From assembly GCF_016616095.2 (NCBI RefSeq), contig NZ_CP067089.2, positions 1,984,001 to 2,048,000 of the forward strand: a DNA stretch of 64,000 nt, in the 5' to 3' direction. Numbering within the stretch: the first letter of the stretch is position 1; every line of letters begins with the position of its first letter. The notes below the pieces were generated by a model that saw only the letters and a program-made list of their open reading frames with translations, was not told the DNA's origin and searched no databases. This DNA is from Breznakiella homolactica. Lineage in GTDB: Bacteria > Spirochaetota > Spirochaetia > Treponematales > Breznakiellaceae. Shown in pieces: positions 53,482-61,976 of this stretch. The position numbers and the translations under genes were made by a program.

Positions 53482-54771
53482 TCAGCGCCGGAGCAGGCCG
53501 ATGACCGTGTTGAGGGTCAGGCCGAGGGCAAAAAGATAACTGAGGACCATAAAGACAATGAGGGCGGTGGGCCGTTTGTATCCCTGGTTCAGTTTCTTGC
53601 TGAACAGCAGCAGCGTAAGGAAGAGCCCAGCCACGGGGGTGGCCACGGAGGTACAGACCTGGGCAACGATGACCAGCTGTATGGGCTGGCGTCCGAAAAT
53701 AAACGCAACAATCGCCCCGAATGCCAGTACGCAGGAAGAGAAAATCTTGGTGCTCATGTTGTCGAGGCCGCAGGGTTTTCCCAGACTGTCCAGCATCAGC
53801 ACGGCGGTCCGCTGGGAGGTACCCAGCAGGGAGGAAAACGCGGCGCCCAGCATGCTGAGGCCCATAATTATGGGGGCGAAATTGCCCAGCACCGGACGGA
53901 GCTGCTCCGCAAGTTCAGTGGGGCTGCGTACGATTACTCCCTTGGGATAGAGCACAATGGCGCTGGTGAGCAGCATGAGTACCGTTATCAGGGTTACCGA
54001 AAAGACGTGGGCCATGGAATCGGTGGTGGTGGCGCCGTTAAAGAGATCCGCCTTCTTCCACTTTTTTTCCCGGCCCAGGTAGGTACCGTAGAGTCCGGTG
54101 GTTACCGTGGCGCTGGTACTGATAAACGCCAGGGCGGCGGGAAGAGAACCTTTGGGTACCGAGGGAATAAAAAATCCCTTGGCGAATTCTCCCCACTTCG
54201 GCCCGCCGGAAGCGATAACGGTGATGCCGAAACAGATTATCATCAGAAACACGCAGGCGGTTATGGCTTTTTCCAGAATTTTGTAAACCCCGCCGCGGTA
54301 AAAAATAACCAGGAGGCACACCAGGCCCATGATGCAGGCGCCGGCCTGCCAGGGGATCCTGAAAATAAGGGTCATGCCGATCCCCGTACCGGTAAAGTTA
54401 CTGATCGTAAAGGCGGCGCCGCTGAGAAAAGTGGCGGCACCGACAATTACCGTCACCGTACGGCCGTAATGGTCGTGGATGACCTGCAGCACCGGCTTGC
54501 CCGCCAGCATTGCCACCCGGTAATTGGTAAGGACAAAGGCGGTTCCCATGACGAATATGGGAATCAGGAGCCACATGAGCTGGTAGCCATAGGTCGAACC
54601 GAGAACCGCGGCGGTGGTAATACTGCCGGGACCGATGACCACACCGGTGAGGATCATGCCGGGTCCAACCCTTTTCAGAAGTTCCTTAAAGGGCAGTCTT
54701 TTTAATTGGGACGGATCCACCGGTTCTTCGGCTTCCGCCGTGATGGTTCTGCCGGTTTCATTGTTTGACAT
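53482..54771 (-). CDS. Nramp-superfamily transporter without canonical metal ligands
   Basis: A 429-residue protein with eleven hydrophobic helices and the Nramp layout (KRVGPGMILTGVVIGPGSITTAAVLGSTYGY at the N-terminus). The canonical metal site is absent: DPGN in helix 1 reads GPGS, and the helix 6 MPH reads TTG (ATVTTGLYG). So manganese or iron uptake is unlikely; it may belong to a divergent Nramp-related group for another ion or an organic solute. AAGGAGGT precedes the ATG. The DapA/NanA-type aldolase gene is just upstream in the same unit. Confidence 0.85.
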   Translation of the reverse strand: MSNNETGRTITAEAEEPVDPSQLKRLPFKELLKRVGPGMILTGVVIGPGSITTAAVLGSTYGYQLMWLLIPIFVMGTAFVLTNYRVAMLAGKPVLQVIHDHYGRTVTVIVGAATFLSGAAFTISNFTGTGIGMTLIFRIPWQAGACIMGLVCLLVIFYRGGVYKILEKAITACVFLMIICFGITVIASGGPKWGEFAKGFFIPSVPKGSLPAALAFISTSATVTTGLYGTYLGREKKWKKADLFNGATTTDSMAHVFSVTLITVLMLLTSAIVLYPKGVIVRSPTELAEQLRPVLGNFAPIIMGLSMLGAAFSSLLGTSQRTAVLMLDSLGKPCGLDNMSTKIFSSCVLAFGAIVAFIFGRQPIQLVIVAQVCTSVATPVAGLFLTLLLFSKKLNQGYKRPTALIVFMVLSYLFALGLTLNTVIGLLRR

Positions 54772-54802
54772 ACCGTACCTCCTTACTGTGACTTTTATAT
54801 AC

Positions 54803-54870
54803 CCCCCGGGCGTAATGCCTCGGGGGCAAATTCTCCTGTACAGCGGTTTGGCCGCTGTATGTAAACCCGC
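54803..54870 (-). repeat. Cluster of hairpins between aldolase and Nramp-like genes
   Basis: A perfect 8-bp hairpin TACAGCGG/CCGCTGTA (54839-54859) is flanked by an imperfect GC-rich hairpin (54803-54825) and a GTAAACCC/GGGATTTAC pair (54861-54880) that reaches the end of the aldolase gene. No T-run follows on the minus strand. Confidence 0.6.
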
Positions 54871-54876
54871 CGGGAT

Positions 54877-55914
54877 TTACCGCGGCAGTTTGTTGTACAC
54901 CGCCATGATCCTGTCCTCTGAAATTACCGGCTGGCCGGCAGCGGTGAGCAGGACGCGGAGGTCGTCGATTTCACTCTTCAGAGGGAGTATCATCGGAAGG
55001 CGGAGGTATGGGGTGGGATACAACCCCTTGAGCCAGGCGGCGACCTTAAACACCGTGTGCAGCCGGGCATGGGAGCGACCAACGTAGTTGTGCAGATTGT
55101 ACAGCCCTTTCTCCAGCCAGAATTTTTTAGCTTCGCCGTAGTTTCCGGCCCGCAGGGCGGTGATCAGTTCAATATTGGGTTCCTTGGAATAATTCCAGAA
55201 ACAGCTCACACTGCCGTCGAGAAGATCGTAAAAATAGTCTTCGTAGAAATGGTGGGCACTGGACTGCAGAAGCCCCACATGGGGTTTGCCCTGTTTTTCC
55301 CGTTCCCGGATATGGAAACCCACATCCTTGATGGCCCGGAAGTTGTACATCATTTTCCACCCGACAATATTGGGGAAATGGTCGAGAATAAAATCCACCG
55401 TATCCGGGGGATAGGAAAGGCCGTAGACAGGATCTCTGGGACCCGCGCCATGGATGATAAATGGTACGTCACCCACCGCATCGGCGATTATCCCGCAGTT
55501 GCTGGTAAAAACCTCGGGGAATCCCCGTACATCCCAGCCGGTGGTCACGTCCAGGCAGCCCATGGGGGGCATAACAAAAATGCCGTCCGCCCCTTCGGCC
55601 ATGGCATCCTTGGCTTCGTCCCCGAGATAATACGGATCGGCATTGATCACCCCGCAGAACATGGGGACTTTTCCGTTATTTTCTTCCGCCGCGATAGCCA
55701 TGATCTTCCGTTTTTCTTCCCGGGTCATGGTAAAGATTTCCCCGGCTTCGGGGTTGACGATCAGACCGCCGCCGATACCGATAAAGTCGTCGGTAAGAAA
55801 ATACCGTACCAGGCTCCTGAACGCTTCATAATCAATTGTGTGGCAGTCTTCCTTTATCGGGAGTCCCAGGGCCACATAAAACCGGTCATACTTGTTTCCG
55901 AAATTAACAGCCAT
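54877..55914 (-). CDS. DapA/NanA-type aldolase (dihydrodipicolinate synthase family)
   Basis: A 345-residue class I aldolase or synthase. GLIVNPEAGEIFTMTREEKRKIMAIA matches the GTTGE region in a divergent form, and the Schiff-base lysine is in NIVGWKMMYNF. It is longer than true DapA (about 290) and lacks the usual GTTGES, so it is a family member of unknown substrate, perhaps a sugar-acid or hydroxy-acid lyase. AGGAG precedes the ATG at 55914; an upstream ATG at 55932 has none. Tandem repeats lie upstream. Confidence 0.85.
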   Translation of the reverse strand: MAVNFGNKYDRFYVALGLPIKEDCHTIDYEAFRSLVRYFLTDDFIGIGGGLIVNPEAGEIFTMTREEKRKIMAIAAEENNGKVPMFCGVINADPYYLGDEAKDAMAEGADGIFVMPPMGCLDVTTGWDVRGFPEVFTSNCGIIADAVGDVPFIIHGAGPRDPVYGLSYPPDTVDFILDHFPNIVGWKMMYNFRAIKDVGFHIREREKQGKPHVGLLQSSAHHFYEDYFYDLLDGSVSCFWNYSKEPNIELITALRAGNYGEAKKFWLEKGLYNLHNYVGRSHARLHTVFKVAAWLKGLYPTPYLRLPMILPLKSEIDDLRVLLTAAGQPVISEDRIMAVYNKLPR

Positions 55915-55934
55915 ACCATTTCTCCTTGTCATAT

Positions 55935-56011
55935 ATAATTCGATTATCGTAATATATGATTTTCATATATTTTGATTATCAGATAATTCGATTTTCGTAA
56001 TATTTGATTTT
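55935..56011. repeat. Tandem 29-base repeats upstream of the aldolase operon
   Basis: ATAATTCGATTATCG... (55935-55963) and ATAATTCGATTTTCG... (55983-56011) agree in 27 of 29 positions and are 48 bp apart. Each contains a small CGATNATCG-like core. The position, just upstream of the aldolase gene, suggests regulator binding sites. Confidence 0.72.
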
Positions 56012-56171
56012 AGGAGTTTATCACTGCTTTACTGTTCTGTCCAGAAAAATGTTATTGGAGAAATAAGATTTTTAAGACAAATATCCGCCGGCCGGGAATG
56101 GAACAGAAATGATATCAATAATACCAGCCTCCCGGTTGACCTCCAGCCCCGGTCCGTGTCCTAATTGTTAT

Positions 56172-56960
56172 ATGAAGAAAAACCTAACCCATATCAGGTC
56201 GAAAAAAGCGTTTATAATTGACATGGATGGTGTCATTTACCATGGGAATCAGCTGCTCAAGGGGGCCGCGGAATTCGTGGAATGGCTTAACCGTAATGAA
56301 AAATCCTATCTTTTTCTGACCAATTCAAGCGAACGTTCTCCCCTGGAACTTTCACAGAAGCTTGCCCGATTGGGGATCATGGTTGATCCCATACATTTCT
56401 ATACCAGCGCCCTGGCGACGGCGGCGTTTCTGGCGACCCAGAATCCCGGCGGGTCCGTATACGTCATCGGCGAGCCCGGACTTATCCAGGCGCTGTACGA
56501 CGCCGGTTTTACCATGAATAATGTTAATCCCGATTATGTGGTGGTGGGGGAAGGCCGGGGCTACGGGCTGGAATCCCTGGAAACCGCTGTAAGCCTCGTG
56601 CGGAAGGGAGCCCGGCTTATCGGAACGAATTCCGATATCAACGGGCCGTCGGAAAAAGGCATTGTCCCGGCCTGCGGCGCGCTGGTAGCTCCCATAGAAC
56701 TGGCCGCCGAAACCAAGGCGTATTTTGTGGGGAAACCGAACCCGCTGATGATGCGCCACGCCCTTAAACGGCTTAACGTAAAACTGGAAGACACCGCCAT
56801 AATCGGCGACCGCATGGATACAGACATTCAGGCGGGGGTTGAATCGGAGATCGAAACGGTTCTCGTTCTTTCGGGGGTAACGGCGCCCGGGGATATCAGC
56901 CGCTTCCCGTACCAGCCCAAGCATGTGCTGGAAGGGGTTTTTGAAATCCCCGAAGACTGA
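56172..56960 (+). CDS. HAD-superfamily phosphatase, NagD type
   Basis: A 262-residue HAD phosphatase: motif I FIIDMDGVIYHG (nucleophile and acid Asp), motif II LTNSSERS, a C2 cap, motif III Lys in FVGKPNPLMM and motif IV IIGDRMDTDIQAGVESE. NagD-type enzymes dephosphorylate small sugar phosphates or nucleotides. I used the ATG at 56172, where the family begins; the Shine-Dalgarno sequence is poor. It converges with the hemerythrin gene 14 bases away. Confidence 0.9.
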   Translation: MKKNLTHIRSKKAFIIDMDGVIYHGNQLLKGAAEFVEWLNRNEKSYLFLTNSSERSPLELSQKLARLGIMVDPIHFYTSALATAAFLATQNPGGSVYVIGEPGLIQALYDAGFTMNNVNPDYVVVGEGRGYGLESLETAVSLVRKGARLIGTNSDINGPSEKGIVPACGALVAPIELAAETKAYFVGKPNPLMMRHALKRLNVKLEDTAIIGDRMDTDIQAGVESEIETVLVLSGVTAPGDISRFPYQPKHVLEGVFEIPED

Positions 56961-56974
56961 TAAACCGATAGTTC

Positions 56975-57418
56975 CTACGCTTTGCTCTGGAGCTTTCCCT
57001 GTTTTTTAAGCTGAATAATATAGTCCGCGTATTGTTTGTCAGAAACCGCGATGTGGGTCAAAACCCAGTCCCGGAGAAACCGCACAAAGGTATTGGGAAC
57101 GAATTTTTTACCGTCCTGGAAATTCTTTACCTCGTTGAGCACTTCCATCACAAAATCTTCATGCTGTTTCTTGTGTACGGAATAATCGGGATAGCTTATT
57201 TTCCTGAGAATTTTTTCTTCCGTGTCAAAATGAAGTTTTACGTAGTCCACCGCTTCATGGATAGTCTTAAGAAAAAACGCCCGGGCGGCATCATCCCCCA
57301 AACGGCAGCCGGTATAAAGGTCGTTGGTCATCTTCACAAGACCCCGGTGCTGGTCATCGACAAGGGGAATTCCCACGGAAAACCGGTCGTCCCATTCTAC
57401 AATATGTACCTCGCTCAT
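56975..57418 (-). CDS. Bacteriohemerythrin
   Basis: A 147-residue four-helix protein with the di-iron ligands in order: His in VDDQHRGLVKMTND, His and Glu in VKLHFDTEEKIL, His in YSVHKKQHEDFV and the final His and Asp in WVLTHIAVSDKQYADYI. It binds O2 reversibly and may buffer or sense oxygen in an anaerobe that also makes a glycyl radical enzyme. Confidence 0.94.
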   Translation of the reverse strand: MSEVHIVEWDDRFSVGIPLVDDQHRGLVKMTNDLYTGCRLGDDAARAFFLKTIHEAVDYVKLHFDTEEKILRKISYPDYSVHKKQHEDFVMEVLNEVKNFQDGKKFVPNTFVRFLRDWVLTHIAVSDKQYADYIIQLKKQGKLQSKA

Positions 57419-57573
57419 AACGCCCCCAAAACACCAGAAAGTATATCCGGTAATTTGCTAAAAAGCCAGAATTTTCATTGCTGAAATTCATTTTTCCCTG
57501 TATTAGTTTATCATTTCTATCAGGTTTTTCAAGAAAAAAATTAGATATTTCTAACTAAATTAGCTAAGGGAAT

Positions 57574-58635
57574 TCAGCCGGTTTGACCCTGATACGGCTG
57601 GGGATTGTCCTTTGCCTCGGCGCGGGCTTTTCGGAGCCGGTCATTGACCGCGGGTCCCAGTCCGGTCTCCGGCACTTCCACAGCCCGGATCGCGGTGTAC
57701 TGCGGATTGTCCAGTTCGTGGAGAAAGTCAAAAAGATTGGCCGCGGCTTCGTTCATGCTGCCCGATTCGCTGAGGACCCGGATGTTGGCGGGCACCCCGC
57801 CGGATGATTCTTCCAAACGGTTTCCGGCTATCCATTGATCCCGGAATTTTCCGTCAAAAAAAACAAAGGCTTCGCTCTTGTTCCAGGGAACCGCCATCAT
57901 CGCCTCCGGGGAATACAGGTAAAGCCCGGTCCGCGGCGCGTAATGGCTTTTCAGCTGCCCCGGTGCTGCGGGAAGGGGCCCCTCAGCCGCCGCGGTATCC
58001 ACCGGGCCTATGAGTTCCTCAATCCGTTCCCGGGGCATGCCTCCGGGCCTGAGTATACGGGCACGGCGGCCGCTGATATCGAGAACCGTGGACTCCACGC
58101 CGACCCGGACCTTTCCGCCGTCAACGATATAATCCACCCGCCCGCCGAGCTGCTCCGCCACGTGTTCCGCCCGGGTGGGGCTGAGGTACCCGAAGGGATT
58201 GGCGCTGGGCGCGGCCACCGCGCCGGTGGAATACCGGATGATTTTCAGCGCCACCGGGTGGTCCGGCAGCCGTACCGCGGCGGTCGGAAGGCCGCTGGTC
58301 GCCAGATCGGGAACGGAGTTTTTTTTGGGAAGCACCAGGGTAAGCGGGCCGGGCCACAATTCCGCGCTGAGTATATCCAGGGCTTTCCGCATTTCCGCAT
58401 CCAGGGCGGTAAGGTCCGCGACCCGTTCCAGGACGGAAACCTCGGCGATATGGATTATGAGCGGATCGAACCGGGGACGCTGTTTCGCCTCGAAGATTTT
58501 TGCCAGCGCCGCCGGGTTAAAGGCGTCCCCGCCCAGACCGTATACGGTCTCTGTGGGAAAGGCCACAAGATCGCCGGAACGCAGCGCGGCGGCGGCCCGG
58601 CACAGGTCATCTTCCGAGTCGGAAAGCATCTCCAT
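57574..58635 (-). CDS. L-threonylcarbamoyladenylate synthase, Sua5 type
   Basis: A 353-residue enzyme that forms threonylcarbamoyl-AMP for the t6A modification of tRNA. The YrdC-like domain covers residues 10-200 (GDLVAFPTETVYGLGGDAFN, KQRPRFDPLIIHI, RLPDHPVALKI, SANPFGYLSPTRAEHV); the C-terminal Sua5 domain, from about 230 (GQLKSHYAPRTGLYLYSP), marks it as Sua5 rather than TsaC. It begins 6 bases after the YgjV-like gene. It supplies the substrate for TrmO (20838-21305). Confidence 0.95.
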   Translation of the reverse strand: MEMLSDSEDDLCRAAAALRSGDLVAFPTETVYGLGGDAFNPAALAKIFEAKQRPRFDPLIIHIAEVSVLERVADLTALDAEMRKALDILSAELWPGPLTLVLPKKNSVPDLATSGLPTAAVRLPDHPVALKIIRYSTGAVAAPSANPFGYLSPTRAEHVAEQLGGRVDYIVDGGKVRVGVESTVLDISGRRARILRPGGMPRERIEELIGPVDTAAAEGPLPAAPGQLKSHYAPRTGLYLYSPEAMMAVPWNKSEAFVFFDGKFRDQWIAGNRLEESSGGVPANIRVLSESGSMNEAAANLFDFLHELDNPQYTAIRAVEVPETGLGPAVNDRLRKARAEAKDNPQPYQGQTG

Positions 58636-58641
58636 GGACGG

Positions 58642-59298
58642 CTACACTTCTTTTCTGAAAAGGACCGCGGAACCGGTTCTTCCGATTTCCGTAAACCCGA
58701 TGCGCCGGAGGTACGATTCGTGGGCGGGAACCTCCGCGGCGGCGGTAAAGACGGATCCCTTCGGCGCGATGCTGGTGGCGGCGGTTTCGAAAAAGAACCG
58801 TGCGTTTTTCAGGTCCCGGTATGCCGGCACCGCGTAATCGAGGAGAATCGCGATTTCATTGTCCTTTTCCCGCCGGAACGCCACCAGAGAAACCGGCAGG
58901 GTTTCCCGCAGGATAAAACAGCACTCCGCTCCGGCCAGGGTACCGGTTTCGGGATCGGAATTATACGAAGGAAAAAAACGGCGTATATCGTCGTTGCTGA
59001 AACGGAGGAACCGCCGGACGTATTCATCCTGCTTCGGATCCACGGCTATGACATCAAACACGCTGGGTTTCCGGTAATCCTTCTGCATCCGGATCAGGTA
59101 AAAAATATTGACCCCCACGGTAAACACATTCAAAATCATCACCGGGAAGGATACGATACAGAAACCGTACACCGCAAAACAAAAAGACCCGATCAGATTC
59201 ATGATCCGCAGCCACTTGATATTCTTCATGGTGAGACTCACCGCGACCAGCACGGAAGACAGCACACCGAACCATTCGACAAACACAGCCCAGCTCAT
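58642..59298 (-). CDS. YgjV-like membrane domain fused to GNAT-like acetyltransferase domain
   Basis: A 218-residue protein. The first 75 residues form about three membrane helices in the pattern of the YgjV family (EWFGVLSSVLVAVSLTMKNIKWLRIMNLIGSFCFAVYG). Residues 95-218 look like an N-acetyltransferase fold, ending in ESYLRRIGFTEIGRTGSAVLFRKE. I prefer the ATG at 59298 (AAGGA 10 bases before) over a TTG at 59304. It is cotranscribed with the Sua5 gene, and CorA is 13 bases upstream. Function unknown. Confidence 0.78.
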   Translation of the reverse strand: MSWAVFVEWFGVLSSVLVAVSLTMKNIKWLRIMNLIGSFCFAVYGFCIVSFPVMILNVFTVGVNIFYLIRMQKDYRKPSVFDVIAVDPKQDEYVRRFLRFSNDDIRRFFPSYNSDPETGTLAGAECCFILRETLPVSLVAFRREKDNEIAILLDYAVPAYRDLKNARFFFETAATSIAPKGSVFTAAAEVPAHESYLRRIGFTEIGRTGSAVLFRKEV

Positions 59299-59311
59299 TG
59301 GCAATTATTCC

Positions 59312-60376
59312 TTATATCCATTTTTTTCTTTTGAAGTATACTATCATACCGATAACAATTACAAACATCACCCCCCAGGTGACGTAATAGGCGTAGGGAT
59401 AATCCAGTTCCGGCATATTCGAAAAATTCATACCGTAAACACCGACAATAAATGTTATGGGGATAAAAATAGTTGAAATAATGGTCAGTACCTTCATGAC
59501 GCTGTTCATGCGGTTTGAAACCGCCGACATGTTGACTTCCAGAACCCCCGACAGAAGCTCCCGGTAAGTTTCGACGGTTTCCGCGGCCTGGAGCACATTG
59601 TCGTAGAGATCCTTGAGGAAGGGGTCGAGATTCTCATTTACCAGGGGCGTTTCCATGCGCTGAAGGGAAGACAGGTTTTCCCGCAGAGGCCAGACAATCC
59701 TGCGGATTTTGAGGAGCAGCTGCTTCATATCCTGGAGATCCGGAATAAAGGACGCGTCGTTGTCCAGAATTGCCCGGTCCTCAAAATCTTCTATTTTAGT
59801 TCCGATATCATCAAGGGCGACGAAGTACCCGTCGATGACGGAATCCATGATTGCGTAGGCGAGGTAATCGGAACCCATTTTGCGGATCCGCCCGACATTG
59901 CCCAGAATCCGCCGGCGGATAGGCTCAAAGAAGGGGCCGTGGCTTTCCTGGAAGGTTATTACCGTATCCTTAGTGAGGATAATGCTGACCTGCTCAATCT
60001 CAATACGGCGCTCGGAATTCGCTTTAATGAGCTTAAACGTAATAAAGATGTAATCATCGAATTCCTCAACCTTGGGGCGGTGCTCCGTATTGAGGATATC
60101 CTCAAGGGTCAGCGGGTGAACGCCGTAGGTTTCGGAAAGCCGGGAAAGAGCCTCGCCGCAGTCCTTTAGGCCGTTGACGTTAATCCAGGTGATACCCCCG
60201 GAACTCCGGTAGCCCAGGAGTTCCTCCATCGTGCCGGCCTGCCGCATCCAGGCACCGGACGGATCGTACCCTATGATGGAAAGCTGCATTTCCCCGGGAT
60301 CTTTATCCCCCACATACACGGCGCTTCCCGGAGGCAGGCCGATGTCCGGACGATTACTGTTTGCAAGTGAATCCAT
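59312..60376 (-). CDS. corA: Magnesium/cobalt transporter, CorA family
   Basis: A 354-residue channel protein: large cytosolic funnel domain, long stalk helix and two C-terminal membrane helices with the selectivity motif GMNF (VYGMNFSNMPELDYPYAYYVTWG). It moves magnesium into the cell. First gene of a three-gene minus-strand group. Confidence 0.96.
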   Translation of the reverse strand: MDSLANSNRPDIGLPPGSAVYVGDKDPGEMQLSIIGYDPSGAWMRQAGTMEELLGYRSSGGITWINVNGLKDCGEALSRLSETYGVHPLTLEDILNTEHRPKVEEFDDYIFITFKLIKANSERRIEIEQVSIILTKDTVITFQESHGPFFEPIRRRILGNVGRIRKMGSDYLAYAIMDSVIDGYFVALDDIGTKIEDFEDRAILDNDASFIPDLQDMKQLLLKIRRIVWPLRENLSSLQRMETPLVNENLDPFLKDLYDNVLQAAETVETYRELLSGVLEVNMSAVSNRMNSVMKVLTIISTIFIPITFIVGVYGMNFSNMPELDYPYAYYVTWGVMFVIVIGMIVYFKRKKWI

Positions 60377-60484
60377 ATTTTAACGATAGTACCGATTACG
60401 GTTCCGGGCAAGGTCCGCGGGGAACCGCAAACAGCACAAAACCAGCCGCCGGAATACCCGGTTTTTTTATTAAAATATTATCAG

Positions 60485-60514
60485 TATTTATATCATATTA
60501 ATATGATATAAATA
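60485..60514. promoter_or_regulatory. Perfect 30-bp AT-rich palindrome upstream of the third ABC operon
   Basis: Two 15-base arms (TATTTATATCATATT and complement) with no loop, 49 bases before the -35 box of the operon promoter. It may be an operator or an upstream element; TATCAT recurs between the -35 and -10 boxes. Confidence 0.7.
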
Positions 60515-60562
60515 ATATATTTTATTTCATTATATTATATAAAGTTACAGATAAATAAAAAA

Positions 60563-60591
60563 TTGACATCGAGTTAATATCATGTTATTCT
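60563..60591 (+). promoter_or_regulatory. Promoter of the third ABC operon
   Basis: TTGACA (60563-60568), 17-base spacer, TATTCT (60586-60591), followed by inverted GTTAAT/ATTAAC half-sites at 60573 and 60606. It drives the binding-protein gene, which has AAGGAG 8 bases before its ATG. Confidence 0.8.
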
Positions 60592-60649
60592 GCTTTAAAC
60601 AGATTAACCTGATTTTATATTCAAAATTTAACAGAACAAGGAGAAGTCT

Positions 60650-61903
60650 ATGAAACGAGCTGCGGCGCTATTTTTGACCCTGTTCATCGTCCTGTCCGGC
60701 GCTTTTGCCGGAGGGTCCCAGGACACCAAAGGAAAAACAACGGTGGTATTCTGGAACGGCTATACCGGCCCCGACCGGCCGGTATTGGAAAAAATTGTTG
60801 AAGATTACAACAATGCCCAGGATTCGGTGATCATAAAAATGGAAATTATGCCCTGGGATACCCTGTTCCAGAAGCTTATGCCGGCGCTGATCGCCGGCAA
60901 CGGACCGGACCTGATCGCCATGTCGGTAGGCCGGTACGCGGAATACGCCCAGGCCGGAAAGCTGGCTAACCTTGATTCCATGCTGGCCCAATCAAAAGAC
61001 CTCAGCGCCACGGATCTGGTCCCGGGGCTTATGGATGCCGGGATCTTCGGCGGCACCCGGTACGCCATGCCCATGTCTTTCGCGGCGATCGTTATGTACT
61101 ATAACAAGGCCATGTTCCGGGAAGCCGGCCTCAACCCGGACAATCCCCCCAAAACCATGGCGGAGCTCCAGAACGCCTGGGGCCGGCTCATTAAAAAAGA
61201 CGCCAGCGGCCAGGTAACCCAGTACGCCCAGGCGGTGGGGGTTAAATCGACGGTCGCCATGGTGCCGATCTTTATGTGGATGTACGGAGCGGACTACCTG
61301 AAGGACGGAAAGAGCGTGCTCAATACGGCCCAGGCGCGGCAGGCCATGACCGTACTGGCGGACGCCTACAAATTGGGTCTGTCCCCGGTGGGCCTTACCG
61401 GCCAGGAAGCGGACAATCTCTTTGCCGCGGGCAAGGCGGCTATTGAATTCAACGGCCCCTGGGCCATTAACGGCTTCCGGAACGCCGGAATCGATCTCGG
61501 CATTGCCGAGGTTCCCGCGGGACCCGCCGCGCACGTGACCTGGGGAGGAGACACGGTTCTCAGTATTACCGCGGATTCCAAGGTCAAGGAAGCGGCATGG
61601 GCTTTTATAGAACACTGGAACAGCGCGGAAACACAGCGGACCTGGGCCCTGAATGTGGGGTTCCCCCCTACCCGCACCGACATGGGGAACGACACCGAAC
61701 TGCTCAAGGGAAATCCCGACATTGTCTATTTCCTCAGGTCCGCCCAGTACGCCCGGATTTTCCTCCCGGCGGAACCCAAGGCTAACCGGATCGATGAGGA
61801 AATTCTCGTTCCGCTGTACGAATCGGTATTCCGGGGACTCAAGACTCCCGAGGCGGCCCTCGCCGAGGCCCACGAAAAACTGAATGCCCTGATGGCCGAG
61901 TAA
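60650..61903 (+). CDS. Extracellular sugar-binding protein, ABC family 1
   Basis: A 417-residue solute-binding protein. Signal peptide MKRAAALFLTLFIVLSGAFA, then GGSQDTKGK; as in the other two binding proteins there is no Cys for lipidation. The mature part starts VVFWNGYTGPDRPVLEKIVEDYN, and AMPMSFAAIVMYYNKAMFREAGL is the typical substrate-side block. It feeds two permeases and a GH1-like glycosidase, so a beta-linked glucoside or similar is a plausible ligand. Confidence 0.94.
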   Translation: MKRAAALFLTLFIVLSGAFAGGSQDTKGKTTVVFWNGYTGPDRPVLEKIVEDYNNAQDSVIIKMEIMPWDTLFQKLMPALIAGNGPDLIAMSVGRYAEYAQAGKLANLDSMLAQSKDLSATDLVPGLMDAGIFGGTRYAMPMSFAAIVMYYNKAMFREAGLNPDNPPKTMAELQNAWGRLIKKDASGQVTQYAQAVGVKSTVAMVPIFMWMYGADYLKDGKSVLNTAQARQAMTVLADAYKLGLSPVGLTGQEADNLFAAGKAAIEFNGPWAINGFRNAGIDLGIAEVPAGPAAHVTWGGDTVLSITADSKVKEAAWAFIEHWNSAETQRTWALNVGFPPTRTDMGNDTELLKGNPDIVYFLRSAQYARIFLPAEPKANRIDEEILVPLYESVFRGLKTPEAALAEAHEKLNALMAE

Positions 61904-61915
61904 ACCGCAGAGACC

Positions 61916-61960
61916 GTTCCTTCCGGGACCGCCGGCGTTCCGGCGAACCCCGGGAGGAAC
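61916..61960 (+). repeat. Long GC-rich hairpin after the binding-protein gene
   Basis: Outer arms GTTCCTTCCGGG (61916-61927) and CCCGGGAGGAAC (61949-61960), inner arms CGCCGG/CCGGCG around CGTT. No T-run. It occupies the same place as the hairpins at 10327 and 36633. Confidence 0.75.
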
Positions 61961-61976
61961 CGCGCAAGGAGATAGG

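Noticed and set aside
57835-59334. A 499-codon plus-strand frame opposite Sua5 and YgjV-like genes
   Set aside because: Antisense to two recognised genes, composition rich in Gly, Arg and His, no domain and no ribosome site.
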